The translations under genes and the position numbers were made by a program. Below, piece by piece: positions 33,064 to 42,036 of a stretch of 64,000 nucleotides of DNA (the stretch's first letter is position 1; each line of letters starts with the position of its first letter). The stretch is from assembly GCA_965205385.1 (NCBI GenBank), contig CBDBGS010000004.1, positions 186,001 through 250,000 of the forward strand, given 5' to 3'. Source of the stretch: CATOSP01 sp965205385. Lineage in GTDB: Bacteria; Chloroflexota; Dehalococcoidia; Lucifugimonadales; UBA3495. The notes under the pieces are model-generated. The model saw only the letters and a program-made list of their open reading frames with translations, had not been told where the DNA came from and did not search any database.

Positions 33064-33642
33064 CTATTCCGCCATGAGATTGCGCAAATGTTCCGGTACC
33101 TCTGTGGGCTCGGTGGGCGTCTCCACCAAGTAGCCCGCGAGCATCACGTCTAGCTGGAGCATCAGCAACTTATTCCAGGCAATCGACGCCTGTATCGCAG
33201 TCTTGGGGTCATCCAGTTCGTCCAGAAAGAGGTTGGACATCGCTGTCTGGATAAACGACATGGTTCCGAGCATGAACCGGGCCGGAATGGAGCCCAGATG
33301 CGCCCGGTGGCTGGGCGGGTTGCTATGCACGATCCCCGTGGCCAGGGCGCGAATGGGGTAGTCCTGGTCCAGCTTGAAGCCCGCGGAGCCTCGCAGCCAA
33401 CGTGCCAGAGTGTGTTTTCGGCGGTCAAGACGAGTCTCGTCCACCTCGCCCTTCTGATTGGTGAAGAACCTCCGAGTTTCAGGGTTCTCCAGAAAGTTGT
33501 CGTAGACTGTCGCCGTAAGCGATTCGGCGTTTTCCAATACGACCTCGGATGTGGCTTCCACCAGATCCTGGTCGGCCTGGTCGTAGCCCACGAACTCGGC
33601 CATTTCCCTCAGTCGTCCGGGCCAGTTAAAGACTTGCGGCAT
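33064..33642 (-). CDS. Protoglobin family protein
   Basis: A 192-residue stand-alone globin of the protoglobin type, related to globin-coupled sensors. Helical throughout; E-N-P-E-T-R-R-F-F and the G-I-V-H-S-N-P-P-S-H-R-A-H-L-G-S-I-P-A-R-F-M-L-G stretch near residue 103 provide the likely proximal His. It binds heme and gases (oxygen, NO, CO) in other bacteria. No output domain is attached. The AroQ-like gene follows 26 bases downstream, so the two form an operon of unclear purpose. Confidence 0.75.
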   Translation of the reverse strand: MPQVFNWPGRLREMAEFVGYDQADQDLVEATSEVVLENAESLTATVYDNFLENPETRRFFTNQKGEVDETRLDRRKHTLARWLRGSAGFKLDQDYPIRALATGIVHSNPPSHRAHLGSIPARFMLGTMSFIQTAMSNLFLDELDDPKTAIQASIAWNKLLMLQLDVMLAGYLVETPTEPTEVPEHLRNLMAE

Positions 33643-33762
33643 AGCGTCCCCGAGTCACCTGGATGGTGTGTCGGCCCTCGCAAGGGCGCTTTGGCCCTTG
33701 CGCCAGCGTGGCCGCGTCGCTTCCCCGAATATAACCCTTTCGGGATGCAGGGGCAAGCGCGT

Positions 33763-35070
33763 TTAGCCAGCCCCGGGTGACGGTTGCCTCAGGGGTTGCC
33801 ACACCAGGGGACCCATGACCACGGCAGGCAACATGAGAATTAGGCCAGCAGCCAGGTTGGCGCTGATGGCTCCTTGGAGCATAAACGCTTCGGCTACCAG
33901 TCCCATCTCCAGCGCCCCGAGGGGTGTCCCCACACCGATACAGAAGCTGAGAAGACCCATCATCCGCCCGCGCATGTCCTGTGGCGCGGCGAGCATCGTG
34001 ATGGCGCTCTGCATGGTGGAGAATCCGGAGTTGCCCAACCCTCCAACGGCCAGCAGGCAGAAGGCCATGGCGTACCACGGAGACCAGACGAATATAATCG
34101 CGGCAATGATTATGCCGATGGATCCCCCTGCGAAGATGCGGCCGTGGTAGCTGATTTGCCTGCGGATGGCCATCAAGCCCGCCCCGGCAAGTTGGCCGAA
34201 ACCGTCCGACGCCACCAGCAGCCCAACCAGTGTCGCTCCCACCAGTAGATGGTCTCGGCCGATGGCCGGGATGAACTGCTGTATGGGGAACACCAGGGCG
34301 TTCATTATGATCGTGATGTAGAGCATTCCGGCCAGAGCTGGGGTCCGGACCGCGTAGCGAATTGACACCCCCAGGCTCCGCATCATCGGTTCCCGTTGCC
34401 CCGTTAGCCGGACCGGTGGTATCCGCAGCCGTGTCACGATTGCCAGGTTTGAAACATGAAGCGCCATGACGACGACGTAAGCCCCTGAGTATCCCACCGT
34501 GTCGAGGAGCACCCCCCCCAGTATGGGTCCGATCATCTTACCCGTGGTGTGGCTTATGACGTCCAGCGACAGCGCGTTGACCAGCCGCGCCTCTCCGACC
34601 ACGTCCAATATAGCGGTGCGCCTGGACGGGTCCTCGAACGCCCGGCTCGCACCCTGCTGAACGATGGCGCAGTAGACCATCCAGGGAGCTACCATATCGA
34701 AGTCGTATGCAAGAAGGGCTAGCACTGTCATCGAAGTGAGTGTCGTCGCCACCTGGGACACGAACAGCACGCGCTGTCTGTTGACCCGGTCCGCGACGAT
34801 ACCCGAAAACATTGCCAAGGCGGGGCGGGGAAGATTGTTGAAAAAGAGCACAAGGCCGAGATGGAGGTACGAGTCGGTCACCTGCAGGATGAACCAGCTA
34901 AGTACCAGGAGTTCCATCCTGCGGGCGAACTCATGCATCGTTCCGACGCACCAGAGGGCGCGGAACTGACCGTGGGCCAAGACAGACGACAGAGGGGACC
35001 GGTCTCGAGATTGTGAATGCAACCAGGGCTCCTTGGATTCCCGCCCATCTCCGGGGAAAGGCTGACCCAT
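33763..35070 (-). CDS. MFS transporter, enterobactin exporter-like
   Basis: A 435-residue MFS protein with about 12 membrane segments. The N-terminal A-R-R-M-E-L-L-V-L-S-W-F and loop G-I-V-A-D-R-V-N-R-Q-R resemble the MFS_3/EntS-like export branch. A strongly hydrophobic C-terminal half ends W-Q-P-L-R-Q. Start ATG 35070 follows AGGAGT. Likely exports a small molecule; nothing nearby names it. The 292-base gap to the divergent HpaB-type gene holds a TATAAT at 35250-35255. Confidence 0.82.
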   Translation of the reverse strand: MGQPFPGDGRESKEPWLHSQSRDRSPLSSVLAHGQFRALWCVGTMHEFARRMELLVLSWFILQVTDSYLHLGLVLFFNNLPRPALAMFSGIVADRVNRQRVLFVSQVATTLTSMTVLALLAYDFDMVAPWMVYCAIVQQGASRAFEDPSRRTAILDVVGEARLVNALSLDVISHTTGKMIGPILGGVLLDTVGYSGAYVVVMALHVSNLAIVTRLRIPPVRLTGQREPMMRSLGVSIRYAVRTPALAGMLYITIIMNALVFPIQQFIPAIGRDHLLVGATLVGLLVASDGFGQLAGAGLMAIRRQISYHGRIFAGGSIGIIIAAIIFVWSPWYAMAFCLLAVGGLGNSGFSTMQSAITMLAAPQDMRGRMMGLLSFCIGVGTPLGALEMGLVAEAFMLQGAISANLAAGLILMLPAVVMGPLVWQPLRQPSPGAG

Positions 35071-35362
35071 TCTACTCCTTCTCGAATGGAAAGGTAGAGC
35101 TGCACCAGGCGGATTCAGGGCCTTAGGTTTGCGCCATCAAGGACCGACAACGCTATTAGTCCCGCTCGTCATCATCGGAACGTGGCGGAGTCGAAGGACA
35201 CTAGCATGGGGAGGGTAGAGCGCGTTAATCCAGGGAGTCTCTGGCGGCGTATAATATGGTAGATTTGGAACGCACCCCGGACCCTGGGGCCGGGTGCGGC
35301 ATCCCGCGTGACTCGCGCTACACTCCCGGGACTATCCAGAGCCTTGGACTGGAGGGTATAGG

Positions 35363-36817
35363 ATGCCAGCACGAACCGGGGAGCAGTATTTGGACGGCCT
35401 CCGCGCCCGACCCGTTGATGTATTCCTGCGCGGCGAGAAGGTGGAAGACGTAACGTCCTTTCCCGGCCTGGCCAACGGCGCGCGTTCCGTGGCAGGCCTC
35501 TACGATATGCAGCGCGAACCAACCCTCCGAGAAGAGATGACCTATTCGTCGCCCTCTACGGGTGACCCCATTGGGCTTTCATTCATCACTCCAAGGACCC
35601 GCGGCGAGCTGGCGCAGCGGCGGGTCATGATGTCCCACTGGGCCCAGACCAGCTACGGGATGATGGGGCGTACCCCGGACTTCCTCAACGTGAGCGTCAT
35701 GGCAATGGCCGGCGCGTCAGACTACTTCGCCGGCAATCGTCCCGAGTTCAAAAAGAACATCGTCGACTGCTACGAGTACGTGCGGGAAAACGACCTGACC
35801 ATGACCCATACGCTGGTCAACCTCCAACGCAATCGGCGCCCGGCAGCCGTGAGCCGCCATTTCAGCACCAGCGTCGCCATGGCGGTACAGAGAGAGACCG
35901 ACGCCGGCCTGGTCATAAGGGGTCCCCGGGTCCTAGCGACGCTGGGGCCACTCTCCGACGAAATCGCCGTGTACCCTGTCCGCAACGCCCAGTTGGCGGG
36001 CAGCGAGGACGCCTGGCGTTACGCATTCGCCTTTGCGATTCCCTGCGACACGCCCGGCCTCCGGTTCCTCTGTCGGGAGAGTTTCGACATGGGGCGGTCC
36101 ACATTCGACCATCCCCTCGGCTCCCGCTTCGAAGAGATGGACGCCATCGTTTTCATGGACGACGTGCTGGTCCCCTGGGAACGGGTGTTCCTTTTTGGGG
36201 ACGTGGAGCTTTCCAACGGGCTGAGTCCGCGGACCAACCAATACAACCACTCCGGCCACCAGGTGGTCACGAAGAATGTGGCCAAATGCGAGTTCGTGTT
36301 GGGTGTGGCTACACTGATGGTGAAGACGCTTGGCTCAGAGACCATTCCGCAGATTCAAGCCCTGCTTGCCGAGTTGATAGAAAACCTGGAGATCATGAAG
36401 GCCCTTCTCCTGGCGGCGGAAACCCAGGCGGAATTGGACGAATGGGGCGTGATGTGTCCCGCGCTGATCCCTATCACCGTGGCCCGCAACCTCTTTATTC
36501 GCATGTATCCCAGGATGGTCGAGATCATCCAACTCCTGGGGTCGAGCAGCCTGATGGCCCTTCCCGCTGAGGTTGACTTCGATGGTCCCTTGGGCGAGGA
36601 GATCCAACGTTATCTGGACACCGATACTTCGAGCGCGAGAGACAGGGTGCAACTATTTCACCTGGCCTGGGACCTGGCGTGCAGTGCGTTCGGGTCGAGG
36701 CAGGTGCTATACGAGCGGTACTTCCAGGGTGACTGGATGCGGAATGCCAGCATTCTTTGGGACCGTTATGACCCCGAGGAGTTGGTGAAGAAGGTGCAGG
36801 GCTTTCTGGCGCGGTAA
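35363..36817 (+). CDS. 4-hydroxyphenylacetate 3-monooxygenase-type flavoprotein (HpaB/PvcC family)
   Basis: A 484-residue acyl-CoA-dehydrogenase-fold monooxygenase that uses FADH2. Features: R-T-G-E-Q-Y-L-D-G-L-R near the N-terminus, L-T-M-T-H-T-L-V-N-L-Q near residue 152, and M-D-A-I-V-F-M-D-D-V-L-V-P-W-E near residue 260. The family hydroxylates phenols and some non-phenolic acids and needs a separate flavin reductase (HpaC), which is not visible here. Start ATG follows GGAGGG. The gene is monocistronic. Substrate unknown; a phenolic compound would suit the aromatic catabolism genes in the window. Confidence 0.9.
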   Translation: MPARTGEQYLDGLRARPVDVFLRGEKVEDVTSFPGLANGARSVAGLYDMQREPTLREEMTYSSPSTGDPIGLSFITPRTRGELAQRRVMMSHWAQTSYGMMGRTPDFLNVSVMAMAGASDYFAGNRPEFKKNIVDCYEYVRENDLTMTHTLVNLQRNRRPAAVSRHFSTSVAMAVQRETDAGLVIRGPRVLATLGPLSDEIAVYPVRNAQLAGSEDAWRYAFAFAIPCDTPGLRFLCRESFDMGRSTFDHPLGSRFEEMDAIVFMDDVLVPWERVFLFGDVELSNGLSPRTNQYNHSGHQVVTKNVAKCEFVLGVATLMVKTLGSETIPQIQALLAELIENLEIMKALLLAAETQAELDEWGVMCPALIPITVARNLFIRMYPRMVEIIQLLGSSSLMALPAEVDFDGPLGEEIQRYLDTDTSSARDRVQLFHLAWDLACSAFGSRQVLYERYFQGDWMRNASILWDRYDPEELVKKVQGFLAR

Positions 36818-37519
36818 CAATCCCGTCCCCTGAGGTGGTTCCAGTTACTTTGAGGTTCGGGCTCGGACGCCGCAACGCGGAAACGCAAGCTGTCCTGACC
36901 CCAGTAATCCAGGGAGACTCGCGTTTCAGCGCCGGCTAACCCTCGCCCTACTTCGATGCGTACCGATCCCCTCGTGCTGAGCCTAGCGCGTGGGAGGGCG
37001 GACGGAGAGGGCTTGGCGGGGGATCCCGGTCGAGACGCGAACCCAACAAATAAAGGCCGTGGGTACCGTCAGGGCTTTGTAATTGTAAGTACCGCCGATC
37101 AGTACCGCACCGGTCAAGTAAATAACCCCCCTTTCGGAAAGGGGGGTCTGGGGGGATTTCCCCGGTGCCGGGCAGGACCGCCGAAGTCATTGTGCGCATG
37201 GAAAGAGACCCGTCCTTAAGATTAGTGAAATGGAATAGGGCCAACGATTTTCGATTCTAGCGCACTCAGACCCGGGCAGGGGAGAATGGTCTTATGGGGA
37301 AGCAATTAAAAGACCCTGGTGGGTATCGCATGGTTCCATTCTGGGGCCGAATTTGATAAAATACCTTGGGATATTTCTGCTTACGAAGTATGTTTATTTT
37401 CCGGCAGATTCTGGATCGTCCAGTCCTCTTCCCAGCGGGTAAAGTGCTTGTGGAGGTGGTGCTTTAGTCTCAAGCCAACTTCTATCTTCTACGTGATTCT
37501 GTCCTAGAGACTTACCAGT
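36818..37519. other. Long non-coding stretch before dnaG
   Basis: About 700 bases without a supported gene between the HpaB-type gene and dnaG. Contains the REP-like hairpin at 37126-37162. From about 37290 on the sequence is AT-rich compared with the rest of the window and probably holds the dnaG-rpoD promoter, though no clear -35/-10 pair can be picked. Short ORFs (for example 36956-37219) have no family-like sequence. Confidence 0.5.
37126..37162. repeat. REP-like C/G-run hairpin
   Basis: A 9-bp stem (CCCCCCTTT / AAAGGGGGG, 37126-37134 with 37138-37146) with loop CGG, followed by TCTGGGGGGATTTCCCC. The same composite motif occurs twice, in opposite orientation, at 55498-55690, so it is a dispersed repeat rather than a simple terminator. 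Confidence 0.7.
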
Positions 37520-39364
37520 TTGACCGTTATAGACGACATAAAAAGCCGGTTGGATATTACTGATGTGGTGTCCAAATACGTGACGTTGCAGCGCTCCGGA
37601 GCTAACTCCAAGGCGAACTGCCCGTTCCACCAGGAGAAGACACCTTCATTCTACGTGTTTCCTGGCCGGCAGAGTTGGCGTTGCTTCGGCGCATGCGCCA
37701 CCGGAGGGGACGTCTTCTCCTTCGTGATGCGGGCCGAAAACCTGGAATTCAAAGATACCCTGGAACGTCTGGCCCAGCAGGCGGGCGTGGAGTTGCCCAA
37801 GAGGCAAGAGCGGGCCGAACAACGCAGCGCCACCGACATCAACGAGGAAACACGGGCCTATTTCCAGCGGCTCCTGGCGTCTGACCGCGGTAAGCCCGCG
37901 CGCGACTACCTGGAAAGAAGAGGACTGTCGCAACAGGCAGTCGAGAAGTTCGAGCTAGGTTTGAGCCCCGGCGACGGCCAGTCGTTGCGTAACCACCTGG
38001 AGCGGCAGGGATTCTCGCCGCAGCAAATGGACTTGGCCGGGGTCACCAGGACCATGGACAGCGGCCAGCAACGCGACCTGTTCCGGGGCCGGCTCATGTT
38101 CCCCATACGAAACGGCCAGGGGGGTCTGGGGGGATTCGGGGCGCGGGCGTTGGACGACTCTCAACCCAAGTACCTGAACTCGCCCAGAAGTCCGGTCTTC
38201 GACAAAAGCCGCATTCTGTACGCGCTCCACCTGGCCAAGGACTCGGCCAGACAACAGGGCGTCGTGATCGTCGAAGGTTACATGGACGCCATCGCCGCCC
38301 ACGAAAAGGGGTTCACCAACGTAGTGGCCTCTATGGGCACCGCCATCACCGAACATCAAGTGGCGGAGATACGCCGCATCACCGGCGATGTCACCATGGC
38401 CCTGGACGCCGATGCCGCCGGGCAGCAGGCGACCCTTCGGAGCTTGGACTCATCCTGGAGGGTCTTTCAATCGCCGGTCGCCGGCCGGGCCAGGGGCTCC
38501 ACCCTCTTCCAGCGTCCCGAGATGGCTGACTTGAAGATCGCGGTCATGCCGGAGGGGCAAGACCCGGACGACCTGATTCGCCGCTCTCCAGAGGACTGGC
38601 GGGAGCTGATGGAACACGGCACGCCGTTGGTGGAATACCTGCTAGGGGCCCTGGCTAGGGAATCCGACCCGTCGACTCCCCAAGGAAAAGCGCACATCGT
38701 TGGCGTAGTCCTGCCGTTGATACAAGCTGTGCCGGAGCCCTTTCAACAGGACCATTACTTTCAAAAATTGGCCGACACGCTAAACGTAACTCGCGAAAGC
38801 CTGTTGGCTTCGATCGACCGACCCAGGACCGCCCGCCGCGCCGCCAATTCCGCGCCGACTCAGCGTCGTCCCGCCGCGCCCGGTCTTACCAAGACCCAGG
38901 GGGACCCGGTGGAGGAGTACTGCCTTTCACTGTTGCTCCGCCACTCTGAACAACTCGGCGCCGAAGCGGACGCGCTTAGACCAGAGTATTTCCGGCGCCT
39001 GGAGAACCGGGAGATTCTTAACCAATTGATGTGGTTTTGCGAGAGGGGAGAATTTCAGCCGGCGAAGTCGCTATCGGAATTCGTTGGGGAAGAGTTGCAG
39101 GAGGCGCTCGAGGACCTGTTGCAGAGGGAATACCCTCCGCTGGAACCACATCGGCTCTCCGCAGCCTTCCAGACATGTGTCACCAATCTGGAGGCACGCT
39201 ATTTGAGGGACTTAAAAGTGGAAGAGGGGATGCGGTTTGCGGAAGCGGCCACCAGCCCTATCGAGGAGTTATACTCAGAGGTTTTAGAGGTCAATCAACG
39301 GATCAAGGAGAATCAGGAAGCGCGGGGCTCCGCGCTCAAAGTCCGCACACCTAGAGGTAGATAA
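37520..39364 (+). CDS. dnaG: DNA primase
   Basis: A 614-residue DnaG. Zinc finger C34-P-F-H37 ... C55-F-G-A-C59, with one extra residue between the last two Cys compared with the common C-F-G-C. The TOPRIM region follows: V-V-I-V-E-G-Y-M-D-A near residue 252 and M-A-L-D-A-D-A-A-G near residue 293. The C-terminal DnaB-binding part is helical and variable. Start TTG 37520 gives M-T-V-I-D-D-I-K-S-R, the expected N-terminus. Its TAA overlaps the rpoD ATG by one base, so the two are translated together, the classical macromolecular synthesis operon arrangement. Confidence 0.95.
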   Translation: MTVIDDIKSRLDITDVVSKYVTLQRSGANSKANCPFHQEKTPSFYVFPGRQSWRCFGACATGGDVFSFVMRAENLEFKDTLERLAQQAGVELPKRQERAEQRSATDINEETRAYFQRLLASDRGKPARDYLERRGLSQQAVEKFELGLSPGDGQSLRNHLERQGFSPQQMDLAGVTRTMDSGQQRDLFRGRLMFPIRNGQGGLGGFGARALDDSQPKYLNSPRSPVFDKSRILYALHLAKDSARQQGVVIVEGYMDAIAAHEKGFTNVVASMGTAITEHQVAEIRRITGDVTMALDADAAGQQATLRSLDSSWRVFQSPVAGRARGSTLFQRPEMADLKIAVMPEGQDPDDLIRRSPEDWRELMEHGTPLVEYLLGALARESDPSTPQGKAHIVGVVLPLIQAVPEPFQQDHYFQKLADTLNVTRESLLASIDRPRTARRAANSAPTQRRPAAPGLTKTQGDPVEEYCLSLLLRHSEQLGAEADALRPEYFRRLENREILNQLMWFCERGEFQPAKSLSEFVGEELQEALEDLLQREYPPLEPHRLSAAFQTCVTNLEARYLRDLKVEEGMRFAEAATSPIEELYSEVLEVNQRIKENQEARGSALKVRTPRGR

Positions 39365-40941
39365 TGCCGAGACACAGCAATGGCAACCAACTAAACCCGG
39401 AAGAATTCCTCGACGTTACCGAGGAGTCTGAAGAACGCAGCAAGCTCCTGGAGATAATCCGTGGCGTGAAGGACCGGCAAGACGACGAGTCCCTGGCCGA
39501 AACCAACGGGATCGCAGCCGTCGCGGCCCCGTTGGCCTCCGAAACCGCCGATGAGCAATGGGGGGAGACCGGCACGGCCGAAAAGACCGCCGACTCCACC
39601 GACAAGACCAACGGTGACGGGGACAACGAGGATGTTGACTGGGAACCGGAAACCGAGACCATGGAGGTCCTCGACGACCCGGTCCGTATGTATTTGCGGG
39701 AAATCGGCCGTGTCCGCCTCCTCACGTCCAAGGATGAACGAGTCTTAGCCCGGAAGATCGAGGGCGGCAAGCATCTGACCGCCCTGCAAAACGAGCTAAC
39801 CGAAATCGAAGGGCGTCCACCGAAACCCTGGGAGCTAACCTGCGCCTTTTTGCAGCGTATGGTGGACTCGATTACTCTGGTCCGCGTCCTGTGCGAGCAA
39901 CTGGAATTGCCCCGGGATATGACCATGCTCCAGATCTCCGAACACCCCGACCTTAGGGCGGCGATCGATGCCGAAGTGTCCCAGGACCTGCTTGCCAATA
40001 TGGGGTTCGCCCTTGAGGATGACCCGCTCGAGGTATACCGCCGGGTCGTCTACCTTTCCTTGGACAGTTGGCTCATCCCCACCGAGGCCATCCAGGTGCT
40101 CAGGCGCTGCACGATGGATAACCTGGCGGTGACGATTGCAACACCGGAATGCTACGCCAAGATGCAGCAGTTGGACCCGCTATTCCGGGGTTCCTTCAAC
40201 CGCGTTCATGCCGATAGCGCCAAGTCACAGGCTCACCTGACCGAGGCCAACCTCAGGCTCGTGGTCAGTGTGGCCAAGAAGTACATCGGACGCGGCATGG
40301 CCCTCTTGGATATGATCCAGGAAGGCAACATCGGCCTCATCCGCGCCGTGGAGAAGTTCGATTACCGGAAGGGGTACAAGTTCAGCACCTACGCTACCTG
40401 GTGGATCCGCCAGGCCATCACCCGGGCCATCGCCGACCAGGCCCGGACGATCCGCATCCCGGTCCACATGGTGGAGACGATCAATAAGTTGATGCGCCAA
40501 CACCGCCGCCTGCTCCAGGAGTACGGCCGCGAGCCCACCCCGGAAGAGATCGGCGAGGCGATGGAAATCAGCCCAGAGAAGGTGGAGGAAATACTGAAGA
40601 TATCCCAGGAACCCGTCTCTCTGGAGACCCCCATAGGCGAGGAAGAAGACTCCCATTTGGGCGACTTCATTGAGGACCGGAACGCGCCCGCGCCTGCGGA
40701 CGCCGCCTCGTTCCAACTCCTTAAGGAGCAGGTCGACGAGGTGCTCCACACCTTGACTGACCGGGAAGCCAGGGTCTTGCAACTGCGGTTCGGCCTGCAG
40801 GATGGGCGCAGCCGCACCCTGGAAGAGGTTGGCAGAGAGTTCGGAGTGACCAGGGAACGTATCCGCCAGATCGAAGCGAAGGCGCTGCGGAAGCTGCGTC
40901 ATCCCACGCGCTCCCGCAAACTGAAAGACTTCCTGGAGTAG
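39364..40941 (+). CDS. rpoD: Primary RNA polymerase sigma factor
   Basis: A 525-residue sigma-70. Region 1.2 near residues 100-135 (D-P-V-R-M-Y-L-R-E-I-G), the nonconserved region, region 2 with L-D-M-I-Q-E-G-N-I-G-L-I-R-A-V and Y-K-F-S-T-Y-A-T-W-W-I-R-Q-A near residues 310-350, region 3, and region 4 with the helix-turn-helix T-L-E-E-V-G-R-E-F-G-V-T-R-E-R-I-R-Q near residue 490. The acidic N-terminus (to about residue 90) is a typical region 1.1-like tail. Overlaps dnaG by one base. Confidence 0.96.
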   Translation: MPRHSNGNQLNPEEFLDVTEESEERSKLLEIIRGVKDRQDDESLAETNGIAAVAAPLASETADEQWGETGTAEKTADSTDKTNGDGDNEDVDWEPETETMEVLDDPVRMYLREIGRVRLLTSKDERVLARKIEGGKHLTALQNELTEIEGRPPKPWELTCAFLQRMVDSITLVRVLCEQLELPRDMTMLQISEHPDLRAAIDAEVSQDLLANMGFALEDDPLEVYRRVVYLSLDSWLIPTEAIQVLRRCTMDNLAVTIATPECYAKMQQLDPLFRGSFNRVHADSAKSQAHLTEANLRLVVSVAKKYIGRGMALLDMIQEGNIGLIRAVEKFDYRKGYKFSTYATWWIRQAITRAIADQARTIRIPVHMVETINKLMRQHRRLLQEYGREPTPEEIGEAMEISPEKVEEILKISQEPVSLETPIGEEEDSHLGDFIEDRNAPAPADAASFQLLKEQVDEVLHTLTDREARVLQLRFGLQDGRSRTLEEVGREFGVTRERIRQIEAKALRKLRHPTRSRKLKDFLE

Positions 40942-41050
40942 TACCCTTACGTGCCCGCAAGGGCATGTCTACCGTTTGGCTATAGGATAGATTGAGACGG
41001 GTTGCGTCTGGAACAGACGACAAAATCGTAAATCGCCGTGGGCGTTGCGC

Positions 41051-41080
41051 TTGGTAGCGTCGCGGGCGCGATGATATACT
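41051..41080 (+). promoter_or_regulatory. Promoter with extended -10 for the zinc-ribbon gene
   Basis: TTGGTA (41051-41056), an 18-base spacer and TATACT (41075-41080) preceded by TGA, an extended -10. It lies 31 bases before the GTG at 41111. Confidence 0.5.
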
Positions 41081-41110
41081 CGGCCTCAATCTACCTGGGA
41101 GGAGGGATAA

Positions 41111-41323
41111 GTGGAAGAATGGGCGATACCCAAGTGTCTCAAATGTAACATCGGTCAACTGGTTCCCCTTTCGGACTATGGCGGGCAGGGGGCGGCGGTG
41201 CACTACAAAGCATGGGTCTGCATTAACCCGAGTTGCGGTTTCAATATCAAAATCCGTAACGGAGACATCTACCTCAACGAGCCGATCACGCCAGGCGCTA
41301 ACCACGTTCCCAGGGTCCGGTAG
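41111..41323 (+). CDS. Small zinc-ribbon protein
   Basis: A 70-residue protein with two Cys pairs, C-L-K-C near residue 9 and C-I-N-P-S-C near residue 37, that fit a zinc ribbon. No further domain. GTG 41111 follows GGAGGG. Function unknown; its place after rpoD with its own promoter suggests a housekeeping accessory protein. Confidence 0.75.
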   Translation: MEEWAIPKCLKCNIGQLVPLSDYGGQGAAVHYKAWVCINPSCGFNIKIRNGDIYLNEPITPGANHVPRVR

Positions 41324-41472
41324 GACCTCACACTTAGGCTTTTTCGGCTTTTAACTCCCCGCGGTGCCGTCCATTTCTGGAGCTAGGGTGGAAACCCTTC
41401 GCCAGTATGGAGCCTATCCTCGCATCGTCGCATTCCGGCTGTGTGCTCCCATCTATACGACAAGGAGGTGAT

Positions 41473-42036
41473 ATGGAAGCTGGCTACGACTATATGTTGC
41501 TCCGTGGCCCAAGGCATCGACAACCCAGTACTTTGATTGGAATATTTCTTGTTGTTCTCGGATCGATGCTAATAACCACGAGCCTCGCCTTTCATTCCTA
41601 CACGGACACGGCCAGGGCTGACCTGGTCAACCTGGAGGCCACCCTTCCGGTAGCGGTCTCCGCCGTCCAAGCGTCCGTACAAGACACCAGTCCAAATCCG
41701 GGGCAACAAGTCCTTTCGAGGACAGCTTGGTCCGAACGGACCATCGCTCAACCCGCGCCACGGGAGAATACACCTGGTGCAGCCAGGTCCAACCCCGTGG
41801 AGGCCACTATCAAGATGGCCGAAAAACCGGCCATCGAAGAGGTGGGCGCGGACATCACCGTAGTTTCAACCAAGGAGATGTCCACCGTGGTCGAGGGACC
41901 CGAGGACCCACCCGCGTCTGTCCTCACGCCCGTTGAGAAGCAGCCGGACACACCTACATTGCAGCCGGACACACCTACATTGCAGCCGGACACACTTGCA
42001 TTGGTGGAGCCCGGCTCTAAACCAAAGCCAAGGTGA
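41473..42036 (+). CDS. Sortase, N-terminal part, interrupted by an IS
   Basis: The membrane anchor and linker of a sortase split by an IS630-family element. One hydrophobic segment (T-L-I-G-I-F-L-V-V-L-G-S-M-L-I-T-T-S-L near residue 20) precedes a long P/T/E-rich linker that ends in a 21-bp repeat coding T-L-Q-P-D-T-P. Homology stops at 42019; the last five codons before the stop are IS sequence. If the element and one TA are removed, the frame continues as G-S-S-T-M-V-E-A-G into the part at 43260, giving 392 residues. Start ATG 41473 follows AAGGAGGTGAT; an upstream frame to 41407 is less likely. Confidence 0.8.
   Translation: MEAGYDYMLLRGPRHRQPSTLIGIFLVVLGSMLITTSLAFHSYTDTARADLVNLEATLPVAVSAVQASVQDTSPNPGQQVLSRTAWSERTIAQPAPRENTPGAARSNPVEATIKMAEKPAIEEVGADITVVSTKEMSTVVEGPEDPPASVLTPVEKQPDTPTLQPDTPTLQPDTLALVEPGSKPKPR
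41941..42003 (+). repeat. 21-bp tandem repeat (3 copies) in the sortase linker
   Basis: Three copies of a 21-base unit starting CAGCCGGACACAC, the third slightly diverged, coding P-D-T-P-T-L-Q repeats. Such linkers often vary in copy number between strains. Confidence 0.85.

Noticed and set aside
38100..38140. REP-like GGGGGGTCTGGGGGGATT inside dnaG
   Set aside because: It codes the conserved G-x-G-F-G-x-R stretch of primase at normal length; the match to the REP motif seems to be chance.
41407..41472. Longer sortase N-terminus starting at 41407
   Set aside because: AAGGAGGTGAT just before 41473 marks the start; the extra residues do not look like a signal or anchor.
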